From Mycolicibacterium gadium (GTDB lineage: Bacteria > Actinomycetota > Actinomycetes > Mycobacteriales > Mycobacteriaceae), in NCBI RefSeq assembly GCF_010728925.1, contig NZ_AP022608.1:5580001-5644000 (forward strand): a stretch of DNA of 64,000 nucleotides. The letters run 5' to 3'. Made by a program: the position numbers and the translations under genes. The stretch's first letter is position 1, and every line of letters starts with the position of its first letter. This document shows positions 56,626-64,000 of the stretch, one piece after another. The notes under the pieces were generated by a model, which worked only from the letters and a program-made list of their open reading frames with translations, had not been told where the DNA came from and did no database searches.

Positions 56626-57920
56626 AAGTCTCGCCTCCAACGCCCCGGCAGGAAGCACGCCGATACCGCTGAGATCACCGACACCGCAACCAAATAGGCG
56701 ACGATCGCGTTGCTCGTCTTCGTCGCCGCGTACAGAGCGGTCGCGATCGTCGGTGCGAATGCCGAGCCGAGCACCTGGGACAGGGTGTAGCCGATCGATA
56801 CGCCGCTATAGCGAACATCGGTGTCGAACGCGAGGCTGAACAAGGAACCGGTCACCCCGGCCGCCGGCGCCATCGCGAGCCCGAACACCAGCAGCAGCGC
56901 AGCGAGAAACAGCGTCGGGTTGCCGGTGTTGATCAACGCGAACGCCGGCGCCACCGATATGCCCATCAGCACCACGCCGGTCAGGAAGACAGGCTTGCGG
57001 CCATAGGTGTCTGACAGCGCGCCGAACAACGGATACGTCGCGACGGCCACCACAGCGGCGATGAAGACTCCCAGAAGTGCCTCAGTCCGGTCGATTCCGG
57101 CGACCGTCGTGCCGTACGACACGAGATAGGCCACGCAGATGTACGCGAACACGCCCTGCGACAGATACGCACCGGCGACGAGCAGAATCTGCTTCCAATG
57201 CTTGCGGACCGCGGCGGCGGCCGGCACCCGCGCGACTGCCGACCGGTGCCGTAGCGCGTCGAAGTCCGGACTCTCGGAGATCGACAATCGGATCACCAGA
57301 CCGATGGCGATCAGCACGGCGCTCGCGAGAAACGGGATGCGCCACCCCCACGCCGTGAACTGCTCGTCGGACAGCAGGGATGCAAGGTAGAAGGCCAGTG
57401 TCGCGGTCGCGGTGCCTGCCGGAGCGCCCATCTGTGGGAACGCCCCGTACAACCCCTTGCGGTCAGCCGACGCGTGCTCGACGGCCATCAGCGTGGCACC
57501 GCCCCATTCGCCCCCGACGGCAAAGCCCTGCGCAAGACGCAACACCGTCAACAGAATCGGTGCGACCAAGCCGATGTGAGAGTAGGTGGGCAGCAGGCCC
57601 ATGAGAACCGTCGCGCCGCCCATGATGAGCAGGGAGTAGACGAGCATGCGCTTGCGGCCCAGTCGGTCGCCGAAGTGACCGAACACGATTCCGCCGAGCG
57701 GCCTGGCGACGAAGCCGACGCCGAACGTCGCGAACGACAACAACAGTCCCGACGCCGGTGACACGTTGGGAAAGAACAGTTTCGGAAACACCAGTGCGGC
57801 CGCGGTGCCGTAGATGAGGAAGTCGTAGAACTCGACCGTCGTGCCGATGAAACTCGCCATCGCGACGCGTAGGGGAGAGGTGACCCGGCCCGACGCTTCC
57901 GGCGGTTGTGTCGGCGACAT
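56622..57920 (-). CDS. MFS transporter, metabolite:H+ symporter type
   Basis: 432 residues with 12 membrane helices. FGHFGDRLGRKRML (motif A) and RLAQGFAVGGEWGGA near 125-139 are the hallmark of the MHS group (ShiA/KgtP/ProP-like), which imports organic acids or osmolytes. Starts 60 bases downstream of the next MHS gene's stop on the same strand, so two similar importers lie in tandem. Confidence 0.9.
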   Translation of the reverse strand: MSPTQPPEASGRVTSPLRVAMASFIGTTVEFYDFLIYGTAAALVFPKLFFPNVSPASGLLLSFATFGVGFVARPLGGIVFGHFGDRLGRKRMLVYSLLIMGGATVLMGLLPTYSHIGLVAPILLTVLRLAQGFAVGGEWGGATLMAVEHASADRKGLYGAFPQMGAPAGTATATLAFYLASLLSDEQFTAWGWRIPFLASAVLIAIGLVIRLSISESPDFDALRHRSAVARVPAAAAVRKHWKQILLVAGAYLSQGVFAYICVAYLVSYGTTVAGIDRTEALLGVFIAAVVAVATYPLFGALSDTYGRKPVFLTGVVLMGISVAPAFALINTGNPTLFLAALLLVFGLAMAPAAGVTGSLFSLAFDTDVRYSGVSIGYTLSQVLGSAFAPTIATALYAATKTSNAIVAYLVAVSVISAVSACFLPGRWRRDF

Positions 57921-57980
57921 GCCGTCGAGTCTGCGCTAATGGCGTCCCTTGCAGAGGGTCTGGCGCTCGATCGGTGTGCG

Positions 57981-59297
57981 CTATGTGCCCACCTTCTGCC
58001 GCAGCGGCCGAGCGGCGGTCTCGCGCATGGTCATGATGGTGGCGAGAGTGATGATCGCCGCCGCGATCACGTAGTAGGCGGGCGCGATTTCGTTACCGGT
58101 CCTGGCCACCAACCAGGTCGCCACATACGGGGCCGTGCCACCGAAGATCGCGACCGACACGTTGTAACCGATGGAGTATCCGCTGGAGCGAACGCGGGTG
58201 GCGAACAGTTCCGCTCCGGCCGCCAGCGACGCCGAGACGAAGACCGATTCAATGGCGGCCAGGGCGGCGTGCGCAGTGATCGCCGCGGCCAGCGATCCGG
58301 TATTGAGCAGCAAGAACAACGGATAGGCGAACACCGCAAATCCGACCGCACCCGCGATGAGCAAGGGTCTTCGGCCGATCCGATCCGACAGCGCGCCCAA
58401 CGGCGGGATGAGAATGATCGCGACAATGCTTGCGATGGTGATCGAGATGAACGCATTGGTCTTCGTGAACTCGAGCGTCTTGGTGAAATACGTTGGCAGA
58501 TAGGTGAAGACAATGTAGAAGCCGACGTTGTGGATCACCACAAGGCCGGCGATCTGCAGAATCGGCCGCCACGACGTCGTGAGGGCTTCCTTCAGCGGAG
58601 AGGACGCGACCTCGCCCTTCTCGCGCAGATCCTCGAACTCCGGCGTGTCGCCGAGCCGCAGCCGAATGTAGAGACCGACCACACCCAGCACGCCGGCGAT
58701 GAGGAAGGGGATCCGCCATCCGTAGGAGTCCATCGCGCTCTCCGAGAGCAGCGTTTCGAGACCGGTGACCGTCAGTGAGCCCAGCAGGAACCCGACGACC
58801 ACCGACCACACCAGGAAGGACACCACGAAGCCGCGGTGCTTGTCGGGAGCGAACTCAGCCAAATAGCATGCACCGCTGCCGTATTCGCCTCCGGCCGAAA
58901 ACCCTTGGACACAGCGCAGAAGCAACAGCGCCAGCGGTGCGATGACCCCGATCGACTCGTAGCTCGGCACCAGGCCGATCATGAATGTCGATGCCGACAT
59001 CAAGAGGATGACGAGGGCGAGTACCCGTTGCCTGCCGATCCGATCACCGAGCGGGCCGAAGAAGAATCCGCCGAGCGGGCGCATGAAGAATGCCGCGGCG
59101 AAGACGGCGAAGGTGCTGAGCAGTGCCGCTGTCTCGTCGCCGGACGGGAAGAACTTGTCGGCGATGTAGGTCGCGAGGGTGCTGTATATCGCGAAGTCGT
59201 ACCACTCCACGGTGTTCCCGATCGCGGCGCCGCGCACCGCTTTACGCACTGCTGCCGGGTCGGTGTCGCGCCGGTCGAGCGCTTCATGTGTGGTCAT
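57981..59297 (-). CDS. MFS transporter, metabolite:H+ symporter type
   Basis: 438 residues, 12 helices. N-terminal [26 protein letters not shown] and the [21 protein letters not shown] motif place it in the MHS group (ProP/KgtP-like). Start ATG at 59297 overlaps the stop of the upstream hydro-lyase gene (ATGA), so they are coupled. The pairing suggests the importer brings in the hydro-lyase substrate. Confidence 0.9.
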   Translation of the reverse strand: MTTHEALDRRDTDPAAVRKAVRGAAIGNTVEWYDFAIYSTLATYIADKFFPSGDETAALLSTFAVFAAAFFMRPLGGFFFGPLGDRIGRQRVLALVILLMSASTFMIGLVPSYESIGVIAPLALLLLRCVQGFSAGGEYGSGACYLAEFAPDKHRGFVVSFLVWSVVVGFLLGSLTVTGLETLLSESAMDSYGWRIPFLIAGVLGVVGLYIRLRLGDTPEFEDLREKGEVASSPLKEALTTSWRPILQIAGLVVIHNVGFYIVFTYLPTYFTKTLEFTKTNAFISITIASIVAIILIPPLGALSDRIGRRPLLIAGAVGFAVFAYPLFLLLNTGSLAAAITAHAALAAIESVFVSASLAAGAELFATRVRSSGYSIGYNVSVAIFGGTAPYVATWLVARTGNEIAPAYYVIAAAIITLATIMTMRETAARPLRQKVGT

Positions 59298-60094
59298 GAC
59301 GCTCCTGGAGAATCGAAGGTGTCGTGGCGTCGGTCGGTGACGAACATGTGGCCCGGCGCGTGGAAGATCGCGAGCGACGGCCGGGCCTCGATGGCGACGG
59401 CCTGCGGAGTCACGCCGCAGGCCCAGAAGACCGGCACCTCGTCCGCGCCCACCCGGACCGCGTCGCCGAAGTCCGGTGTCGCGAGGTCGCGGATTCCGAT
59501 CTCGGCCGGGTCGCCGATGTGCACCGGAGCGCCGTGCATGGTGGGAAAGCGGGCGGAGATCTCGACGGCCAGCGGGACGGCATCGGGAGGGAACGGCCGC
59601 ATGGACACCACAAGCGGCCCGTCGAAACGACCGGCAGGAGTGCACCGTCGGTTGGTGACGTACATCGGGACGTTGACGCCCTGCAACTGGTGCGCAATCG
59701 GCAACCCGGCCGCGGCCAGGGCCCATTCGAAGGTGAACGAGCACCCCAGGAGGAACGACACCAGGTCGGTGCGCCAGTGGCCGACGATGTCGGTGGGTTC
59801 GTCGACGAGGTGACCGTCACGGAAAACCCGGTACCGCGGCAGGTCGGTACGTAGATCGGCGTCGGCGGCGATACCGGAGGGGTGGGGTGATCCGGTGTCG
59901 GTCACGTCCAGCAGTGGGCACGGTTTCGGATTGCGCACGCAAAAGCGCAGGAAGTCCAGCGCCTCGTCGGCAGGCAGGATCACGAGGTTGGCCTGTGCGA
60001 ATCCCGGCGCAAGGCCGCTCGTCGGGCCGGTGTGCTCGCCGGCTCGAATGGCGTCTCGGTCAGCGGCTGCGGTGTGCGCGGCCCGCAAAGTCAT
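59294..60094 (-). CDS. DUF1445 putative hydro-lyase (D-glutamate cyclase-like)
   Basis: 266 residues. [41 protein letters not shown] and FWACGVTPQ are the conserved blocks of the YcsI/DUF1445 family, annotated as putative hydro-lyases. Mammalian members act as D-glutamate cyclases. The substrate here is unknown. ATGA overlap with the MHS transporter gene indicates a joint transport-metabolism unit. Confidence 0.88.
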   Translation of the reverse strand: MTLRAAHTAAADRDAIRAGEHTGPTSGLAPGFAQANLVILPADEALDFLRFCVRNPKPCPLLDVTDTGSPHPSGIAADADLRTDLPRYRVFRDGHLVDEPTDIVGHWRTDLVSFLLGCSFTFEWALAAAGLPIAHQLQGVNVPMYVTNRRCTPAGRFDGPLVVSMRPFPPDAVPLAVEISARFPTMHGAPVHIGDPAEIGIRDLATPDFGDAVRVGADEVPVFWACGVTPQAVAIEARPSLAIFHAPGHMFVTDRRHDTFDSPGAS

Positions 60095-60123
60095 GCCCGT
60101 GCATTCCCGTTTGCGACGAGGAT

Positions 60124-61599
60124 TTAACCTGCGGGCGGCTCCTGGCGCAGCGGTGCGGAGAGGTCAGTCGCGCTCGTGCGTCCGCGCAAGGTCTCGGAAC
60201 CGCGGCCGACCCATTGGCGGCGTTCCTCGTCGGCCGCCCGCTCGAGCGCGGCGCCCGAGCACAGCACCCGCTCGTCGTAATCCTTGGCGAGGTCGGCGAG
60301 CCGAGCAGCCTCGTTGACGGCGTCGCCGACCACGGTGTATTCGTAGCGGTTCTCCGCGCCGATGTTTCCGGCGAAGACCGGACCGGCAGATACGCCGATG
60401 CCGAAATCGACCGGCAAAACCTGTAATTGGACGCCTAGTGTGCGAGCGGTTACCAGTGCTGCCGACGCGGGGTCATCCGTACGCAGCGGTGCGCCGAAAA
60501 CGGCCAGGACGGCGTCGCCCTGGAACTTGTTGACCAGTCCGTGCTTCTCGTCGACCGCAGCGACGACCATCCGAAAGAACTCGTTGAGCACCGCCGCGAC
60601 CTCGTGCGGCTCGTGTGTGGCCGCGAGCTGCGTCGAGCCGACAAGATCGATGAACAGGATCGCGACGTTGCGTTCGTCGCCTGACAATGATTCGTTCTCG
60701 TCGACCGCGCGCCGTACGACTTCTTCGCCGACGTGCCGTCCGAACAGATCGCGCAGTTGTTCGCGCTCACGAAGACCGGCGACCATCCGGTTGAATCCGC
60801 TTTGCAGCCGCCCGATTTCGGACCATTCGTAGACATCAAGCGTCCTGTCGAGCTTTCCCCGCTCGACCTGGGTCATCGCGTCGACGACCTCACGCAGCGG
60901 ATCCGAGATCGAGAGCGACACCAGGATCATCGCCCTTAGTCCGAGCACGACGGCGACGAGCGCGAGCACCAGCAGGGCCAATTCGACAGGAGTGTTCTTC
61001 TGGATGATCCATCCGTTGGACCTCATGATCAAGAGGCTCGCGATGGCGATACCGGGTAGCGCTGTCGTCACCGCCCACATGATGAGCAGCCTCGCGCGTA
61101 CACCTGGTGCGGTGGTGGGGGTGATCTCGCTGAAATCCCTTGTGACACCGGCGAGTAACGGACGAAGCGTGCGGAGGGTGAACAGAAATCCGGTGCAGAC
61201 CGTCGCGATCGTGCCGAAGATGATCGCCGACGCGACGACCACCTGTAGTTCCACTGGGGCGCCGAGGTTGAGCGGAATCATGACCGCTGCCCCGACGATC
61301 CACGGTGCTGCTGTGATCGCGGACTGCCGCCGCATCGTCTTGAACGCCAACCGGCGTTCGTCGGCGGTGGGTTCGCGAATGCCGAGCCAACGAAGCGCGG
61401 GTGCGACTATGCGAACGGCCCCGATCGCCACGATTGCTGTCCCGACCACAATCACCGCCACGGCGGCGATGATGATTGCGGGTGTGGCCCGGCCTCGCCC
61501 CGTTAGCGAGATGACGAGTGCGGTGACCTCGGCGGTGGTCAGGAGATACGCGAACGTCAGCCCCGCCGCATACCGAATCAGCAGCGTGCGGGGCTTCAC
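60124..61599 (-). CDS. membrane adenylate cyclase with HAMP domain (class III), second copy
   Basis: 491 residues: about six N-terminal membrane helices, a HAMP linker ([21 protein letters not shown], about 232-252) and a class III cyclase domain. Metal Asp in [12 protein letters not shown] and FQGDAVLAV, Lys in NKFQGD and VNEAARL are present, so it should be active. The substrate site has GD before the VNEAARL block, unlike the GE in the relative at 19.5 kb. It lies 30 bases from the hydro-lyase gene. Confidence 0.9.
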   Translation of the reverse strand: MKPRTLLIRYAAGLTFAYLLTTAEVTALVISLTGRGRATPAIIIAAVAVIVVGTAIVAIGAVRIVAPALRWLGIREPTADERRLAFKTMRRQSAITAAPWIVGAAVMIPLNLGAPVELQVVVASAIIFGTIATVCTGFLFTLRTLRPLLAGVTRDFSEITPTTAPGVRARLLIMWAVTTALPGIAIASLLIMRSNGWIIQKNTPVELALLVLALVAVVLGLRAMILVSLSISDPLREVVDAMTQVERGKLDRTLDVYEWSEIGRLQSGFNRMVAGLREREQLRDLFGRHVGEEVVRRAVDENESLSGDERNVAILFIDLVGSTQLAATHEPHEVAAVLNEFFRMVVAAVDEKHGLVNKFQGDAVLAVFGAPLRTDDPASAALVTARTLGVQLQVLPVDFGIGVSAGPVFAGNIGAENRYEYTVVGDAVNEAARLADLAKDYDERVLCSGAALERAADEERRQWVGRGSETLRGRTSATDLSAPLRQEPPAG

Positions 61600-61612
61600 A
61601 TGGCCGAAGGTA

Positions 61613-61915
61613 TCAGTCGCTCGCAGGCAGGGGCTTGGCTTCTTTGAGTGACAGGGCCGTGTCGCCTACCGAGAGGGTGCCCGCACCCGCCTTGGTCACG
61701 AGCACCTCGGCGCCGGCTTCATCGACGTAACGCTTGCCCATCGCGTTGCCTTCGGAGAAGGCCGGGTCGAGAGTGGCGTCTGCTGACTTCTCGGCGTCCA
61801 GCGGCACCATCGGCACCCCGCCCGCGCGCAGATCGTCGAGGCTGTCGGCGCTGCGCACGACGATCACCTGGGTGTCGCATACCTGGCTCTGCAGTCGCGT
61901 GCCGTTCTTGATCAT
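61613..61915 (-). CDS. small hypothetical protein
   Basis: 100 residues, one Cys, no membrane helix or signal. MIKNGTRLQSQVCDTQVIVVRS at the start and a C-terminal repeat of Val-Gly/Lys segments suggest a small beta-rich domain. I do not recognise the family. It lies 13 bases after the acyl-CoA synthetase stop on the same strand, so it is likely co-expressed with that gene and the SDR. Confidence 0.7.
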   Translation of the reverse strand: MIKNGTRLQSQVCDTQVIVVRSADSLDDLRAGGVPMVPLDAEKSADATLDPAFSEGNAMGKRYVDEAGAEVLVTKAGAGTLSVGDTALSLKEAKPLPASD

Positions 61916-61928
61916 GTTCGGCTCCTTG

Positions 61929-63443
61929 TCAATTCGAGGCTGTCAGTTCCTGGACGAGTTCACGGCGCAACACCTTGCCGGTCGCGTTGGTCGGCAGTTC
62001 GTCCCGGAACACCACGCGGTCTGGTGTACGCGATCCGCGCAGTTGCGATCGAACGTGTTCGCGCAGCTCGTCGGGGTCGGGGTCCGCGTCAGCGGCGGGG
62101 ACCACCACCGCGACGATGATCTGGCCCCACTGTGGGTCTTCGGGTCCGACGACGGCGCAGTCATGCACCGCGGGGTGTTCCACGAGGACGTCTTCGATTT
62201 CGGCGGGCGCAATGTTCTCCCCGCCGCGGATGATCGTGTCGTCCGACCGTCCGCCGATGAACAGATAGCCGGCATCGTCAAGCGAGGCGACATCCTTGGT
62301 CGGGAACCAGCCGGCGGCGTCGAGCACCGAACCGATCTCGGCATACCGGCCCGACACCTGGTCTCCCCGGACGAACAGCTCACCGGTTTCGTTGGGCCCG
62401 ACTACCTGGCCGTTTTCGCCGCGGATCTGTAGTTCGACACCCGGAACCGGCTGACCGACCGAGGCGAGCCGTCTGGTGACCGTCACATCGGTGGAAGCGA
62501 GTGCTTCGCGGTGATCGTCGGGTGTGAGCACCGCGATCGTCGAACTGGTCTCGGTGAGCCCGTAGGCGTTGACGAAACCGACCTCGGGCAACAACCCAAG
62601 TGCTTTGCGCACGAGGGGAAGTGCGACCTTCGATCCACCGTAGGCCAGGGTGCGCAGGGTGGGTAGCGCGACGGGGGCAGATTCCAGCGCCGACACGATG
62701 CGGTCGAGCATCGTCGGCACGACCGTGGCCGACGTGACCCCCTCGTCACGCACCAGGCGCACCCATTCGGACGGGTCGAACTGCGGCAGATACACCATCT
62801 TCCGGCCGGCATACAGATTCGACAGCGCCGCGCTGACCCCAGCAATGTGATAGGGGGGCACACAGATCAACGCCGCGTCATCGGGCTGGGCGCCATCGAA
62901 TTCGACCGTGCCGGTGATGTAACTCGTCAGATTGTTGTGCGTGAGTTCGACCGCTTTCGGCCGCGACGTCGTACCCGAGGTGAACAGCACCACGCCGACG
63001 TCTTCCGGGTCGGGGAACTCGGCGGCCGGTTCCGCGGCGCGTGCGGCCGCGATGAACTCCTCGGACCCGATTACTCCCCCGCAAGCGGGAGGTGCCCCCA
63101 GCTTGCCGGCGCCGGCGACGACATCGAGGTACTCCGCGTCGGCGACGACGAGTGGTTGTGGCAGGCGGTCGATCAGCTCGCGCAGGCCGTCGGCACTCAG
63201 GCGATAGTTCAGCGGCGTGAACGTCGCACCCGCACGGGCCGACGAGAACAACAGCAGCGGGAGCATGGCGCCGCCCAGGCCGACATAGGCCACGTGCGAT
63301 GTGCCGGCGGCGGCGATGACACCCGCACCGCCATCGGCGAGCGCACTCAGTTCCGCTGTCGTGAGTCGCATCTCGCCGGACACCAGCGCGGTGCGATCCG
63401 GGTTGGTTGACGCTGCCATCTCCAGCAGCAACGAGATGCTCAT
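61929..63443 (-). CDS. acyl-CoA synthetase (FadD-like, ANL superfamily)
   Basis: 504 residues. AMP motif FTSGTTSRPKAVELTH, A5 YGLTETSS, A7 DVASLDDAGYLFIGGRSDD and catalytic Lys in NATGKVLRREL. Activates a carboxylic acid as CoA thioester. The start overlaps the SDR stop (ATGA), giving an SDR-synthetase-small protein operon. The substrate is not predictable. Confidence 0.92.
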   Translation of the reverse strand: MSISLLLEMAASTNPDRTALVSGEMRLTTAELSALADGGAGVIAAAGTSHVAYVGLGGAMLPLLLFSSARAGATFTPLNYRLSADGLRELIDRLPQPLVVADAEYLDVVAGAGKLGAPPACGGVIGSEEFIAAARAAEPAAEFPDPEDVGVVLFTSGTTSRPKAVELTHNNLTSYITGTVEFDGAQPDDAALICVPPYHIAGVSAALSNLYAGRKMVYLPQFDPSEWVRLVRDEGVTSATVVPTMLDRIVSALESAPVALPTLRTLAYGGSKVALPLVRKALGLLPEVGFVNAYGLTETSSTIAVLTPDDHREALASTDVTVTRRLASVGQPVPGVELQIRGENGQVVGPNETGELFVRGDQVSGRYAEIGSVLDAAGWFPTKDVASLDDAGYLFIGGRSDDTIIRGGENIAPAEIEDVLVEHPAVHDCAVVGPEDPQWGQIIVAVVVPAADADPDPDELREHVRSQLRGSRTPDRVVFRDELPTNATGKVLRRELVQELTASN

Positions 63444-64000
63444 GATTTGTCGACGAAGATATCAAGGATGGGGTCGTCCCCACCGCCATAGCTGGACAAG
63501 TCGGTCACGCCCGCCGATGCCAGCGCGTCGACATCGATGAAGCACTGGCCGTTGACGTCGGCGGCCGGGCGGGACAGGATCGCGACCGCCGCGTCGGCCA
63601 TGATCCGTGGATCGCGCGATCTGGCCAGCATCTCCTGGAAGCCCGGCGAGTTGGCGACGGCCGCGGTGGCGATGTACGTTTCGGGCCACAGGCAGCTGAA
63701 CCCGATGGCCGCGTCGGCGTACTCGGCCGCCCAGCCCAGCGACAACAACGTCATTCCGTACTTCGACAGGGTGTACGACGGGTGTGCGCCCAGCCAGTGA
63801 GGGTTCATGTTCAGTGGCGGCGCCAGGGTGATGACGTGCGCATTGGGTGACTTGCGCAGATGGGGTAGCGCCGCCTTGGTGAGCAGGAACGTGCCCCGGA
63901 CGTTGATGTCCATCATCAGGTCGAACTTCTTGGCGGCCAGGTCTTCGGTCGGTTCGGTCGCGATGGCGCTGGCGTTGTTGATGACGATGTCGACACCGCC
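63440..64000 (-). CDS. short-chain dehydrogenase/reductase (partial, N terminus outside window)
   Basis: About 186 residues of the C-terminal part; the gene continues past the window edge. Reading the minus strand from the edge gives GGVDIVINNAS, the NNAG-type motif, then SYTLSKYGM, the YxxxK site. The C-terminal region is longer than in small SDRs, as in HSDL2-like members. First gene of the operon with the acyl-CoA synthetase, whose start overlaps its stop. Confidence 0.88.
   Translation of the reverse strand, partial: GGVDIVINNASAIATEPTEDLAAKKFDLMMDINVRGTFLLTKAALPHLRKSPNAHVITLAPPLNMNPHWLGAHPSYTLSKYGMTLLSLGWAAEYADAAIGFSCLWPETYIATAAVANSPGFQEMLARSRDPRIMADAAVAILSRPAADVNGQCFIDVDALASAGVTDLSSYGGGDDPILDIFVDKS

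Overview
The window is chromosomal DNA from a mycobacterium, most likely a rapid grower (Mycolicibacterium type). The evidence is high GC, frequent GTG starts, a b-delta fusion subunit in the ATP synthase, a tRNA-free 16S-23S spacer, a short helix 18 in the 16S rRNA, an MspA-family porin and MurA with Asp at the fosfomycin site. From the ATP synthase operon to about 50.5 kb the gene order follows, from memory, the M. tuberculosis block atpB (Rv1304) to lprD (Rv1343c), with local insertions. The last 13 kb is accessory compared with that reference.

Layout. 1-7 kb: atpB(partial)-E-F-H-A-G-D-C and a DUF2550 gene. 7.4-9.3 kb: PduO-type adenosyltransferase and murA. 9.3-14.9 kb: rrn operon (promoters, leader, 16S, spacer, 23S, 5S, terminator). 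14.9-16.9 kb: alkylation repair pair alkA(Ada-AlkA fusion)-ogt. 17-19.4 kb: a secreted protein and an unaccompanied fatty acyl-AMP ligase. 19.5-25.2 kb: membrane cyclase, nucS, zinc-ribbon protein, methylmalonyl-CoA epimerase, fadA4, DUF3817 protein, thioredoxin-like protein. 25.2-32.3 kb: alpha-glucan genes glgB, glgE and divergent glgP. 32.3-35.4 kb: a virginiamycin B lyase homologue, an MspA-family porin and a zinc-metallopeptidase lipoprotein. 35.5-38.8 kb: dinG and pncB. 38.9-46.8 kb: a mostly co-directional run of clpS, DUF2017, P1 peptidase, mec-cysO-cysM, rhomboid, murI, an MBL-fold cAMP phosphodiesterase homologue, rphA and rdgB. 46.9-50.5 kb: MFS exporter, TetR, haloalkane dehalogenase, DUF3817 and LprD-like proteins. 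50.5-51.5 kb: a free-standing LAGLIDADG protein beside tRNA-Leu(UAG). 51.5-64 kb: amidase, SRPBCC, WhiB, TetR, AraC, amidohydrolase, two MHS-type transporters, a DUF1445 hydro-lyase, a second membrane cyclase, an acyl-CoA synthetase and a truncated SDR.

How the genes work together. The mec-cysO-cysM set is the CysO-dependent cysteine pathway. GlgE and GlgB build alpha-glucan from maltose-1-phosphate and GlgP degrades it. The Ada-AlkA fusion and Ogt split the adaptive response to alkylation. Two membrane cyclases and a putative cAMP phosphodiesterase share the window, and the phosphodiesterase homologue has lost an expected metal-ligand Asp.

Most notable: AtpE carries Met at position 63 instead of Ala, the substitution associated with natural bedaquiline resistance in species such as M. 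xenopi. Also notable are the Asp-to-Asn change in the MBL phosphodiesterase, a Vgb homologue that keeps the known active-site residues, a LAGLIDADG gene next to a tRNA, dinG without a standard start codon after pncB, an ogt gene that reads through the rrn terminator hairpin, and clear palindromic operators for two TetR regulators. I saw no CRISPR array, insertion sequence or prophage. Family assignments rest on reading the translated sequences, not on database searches.
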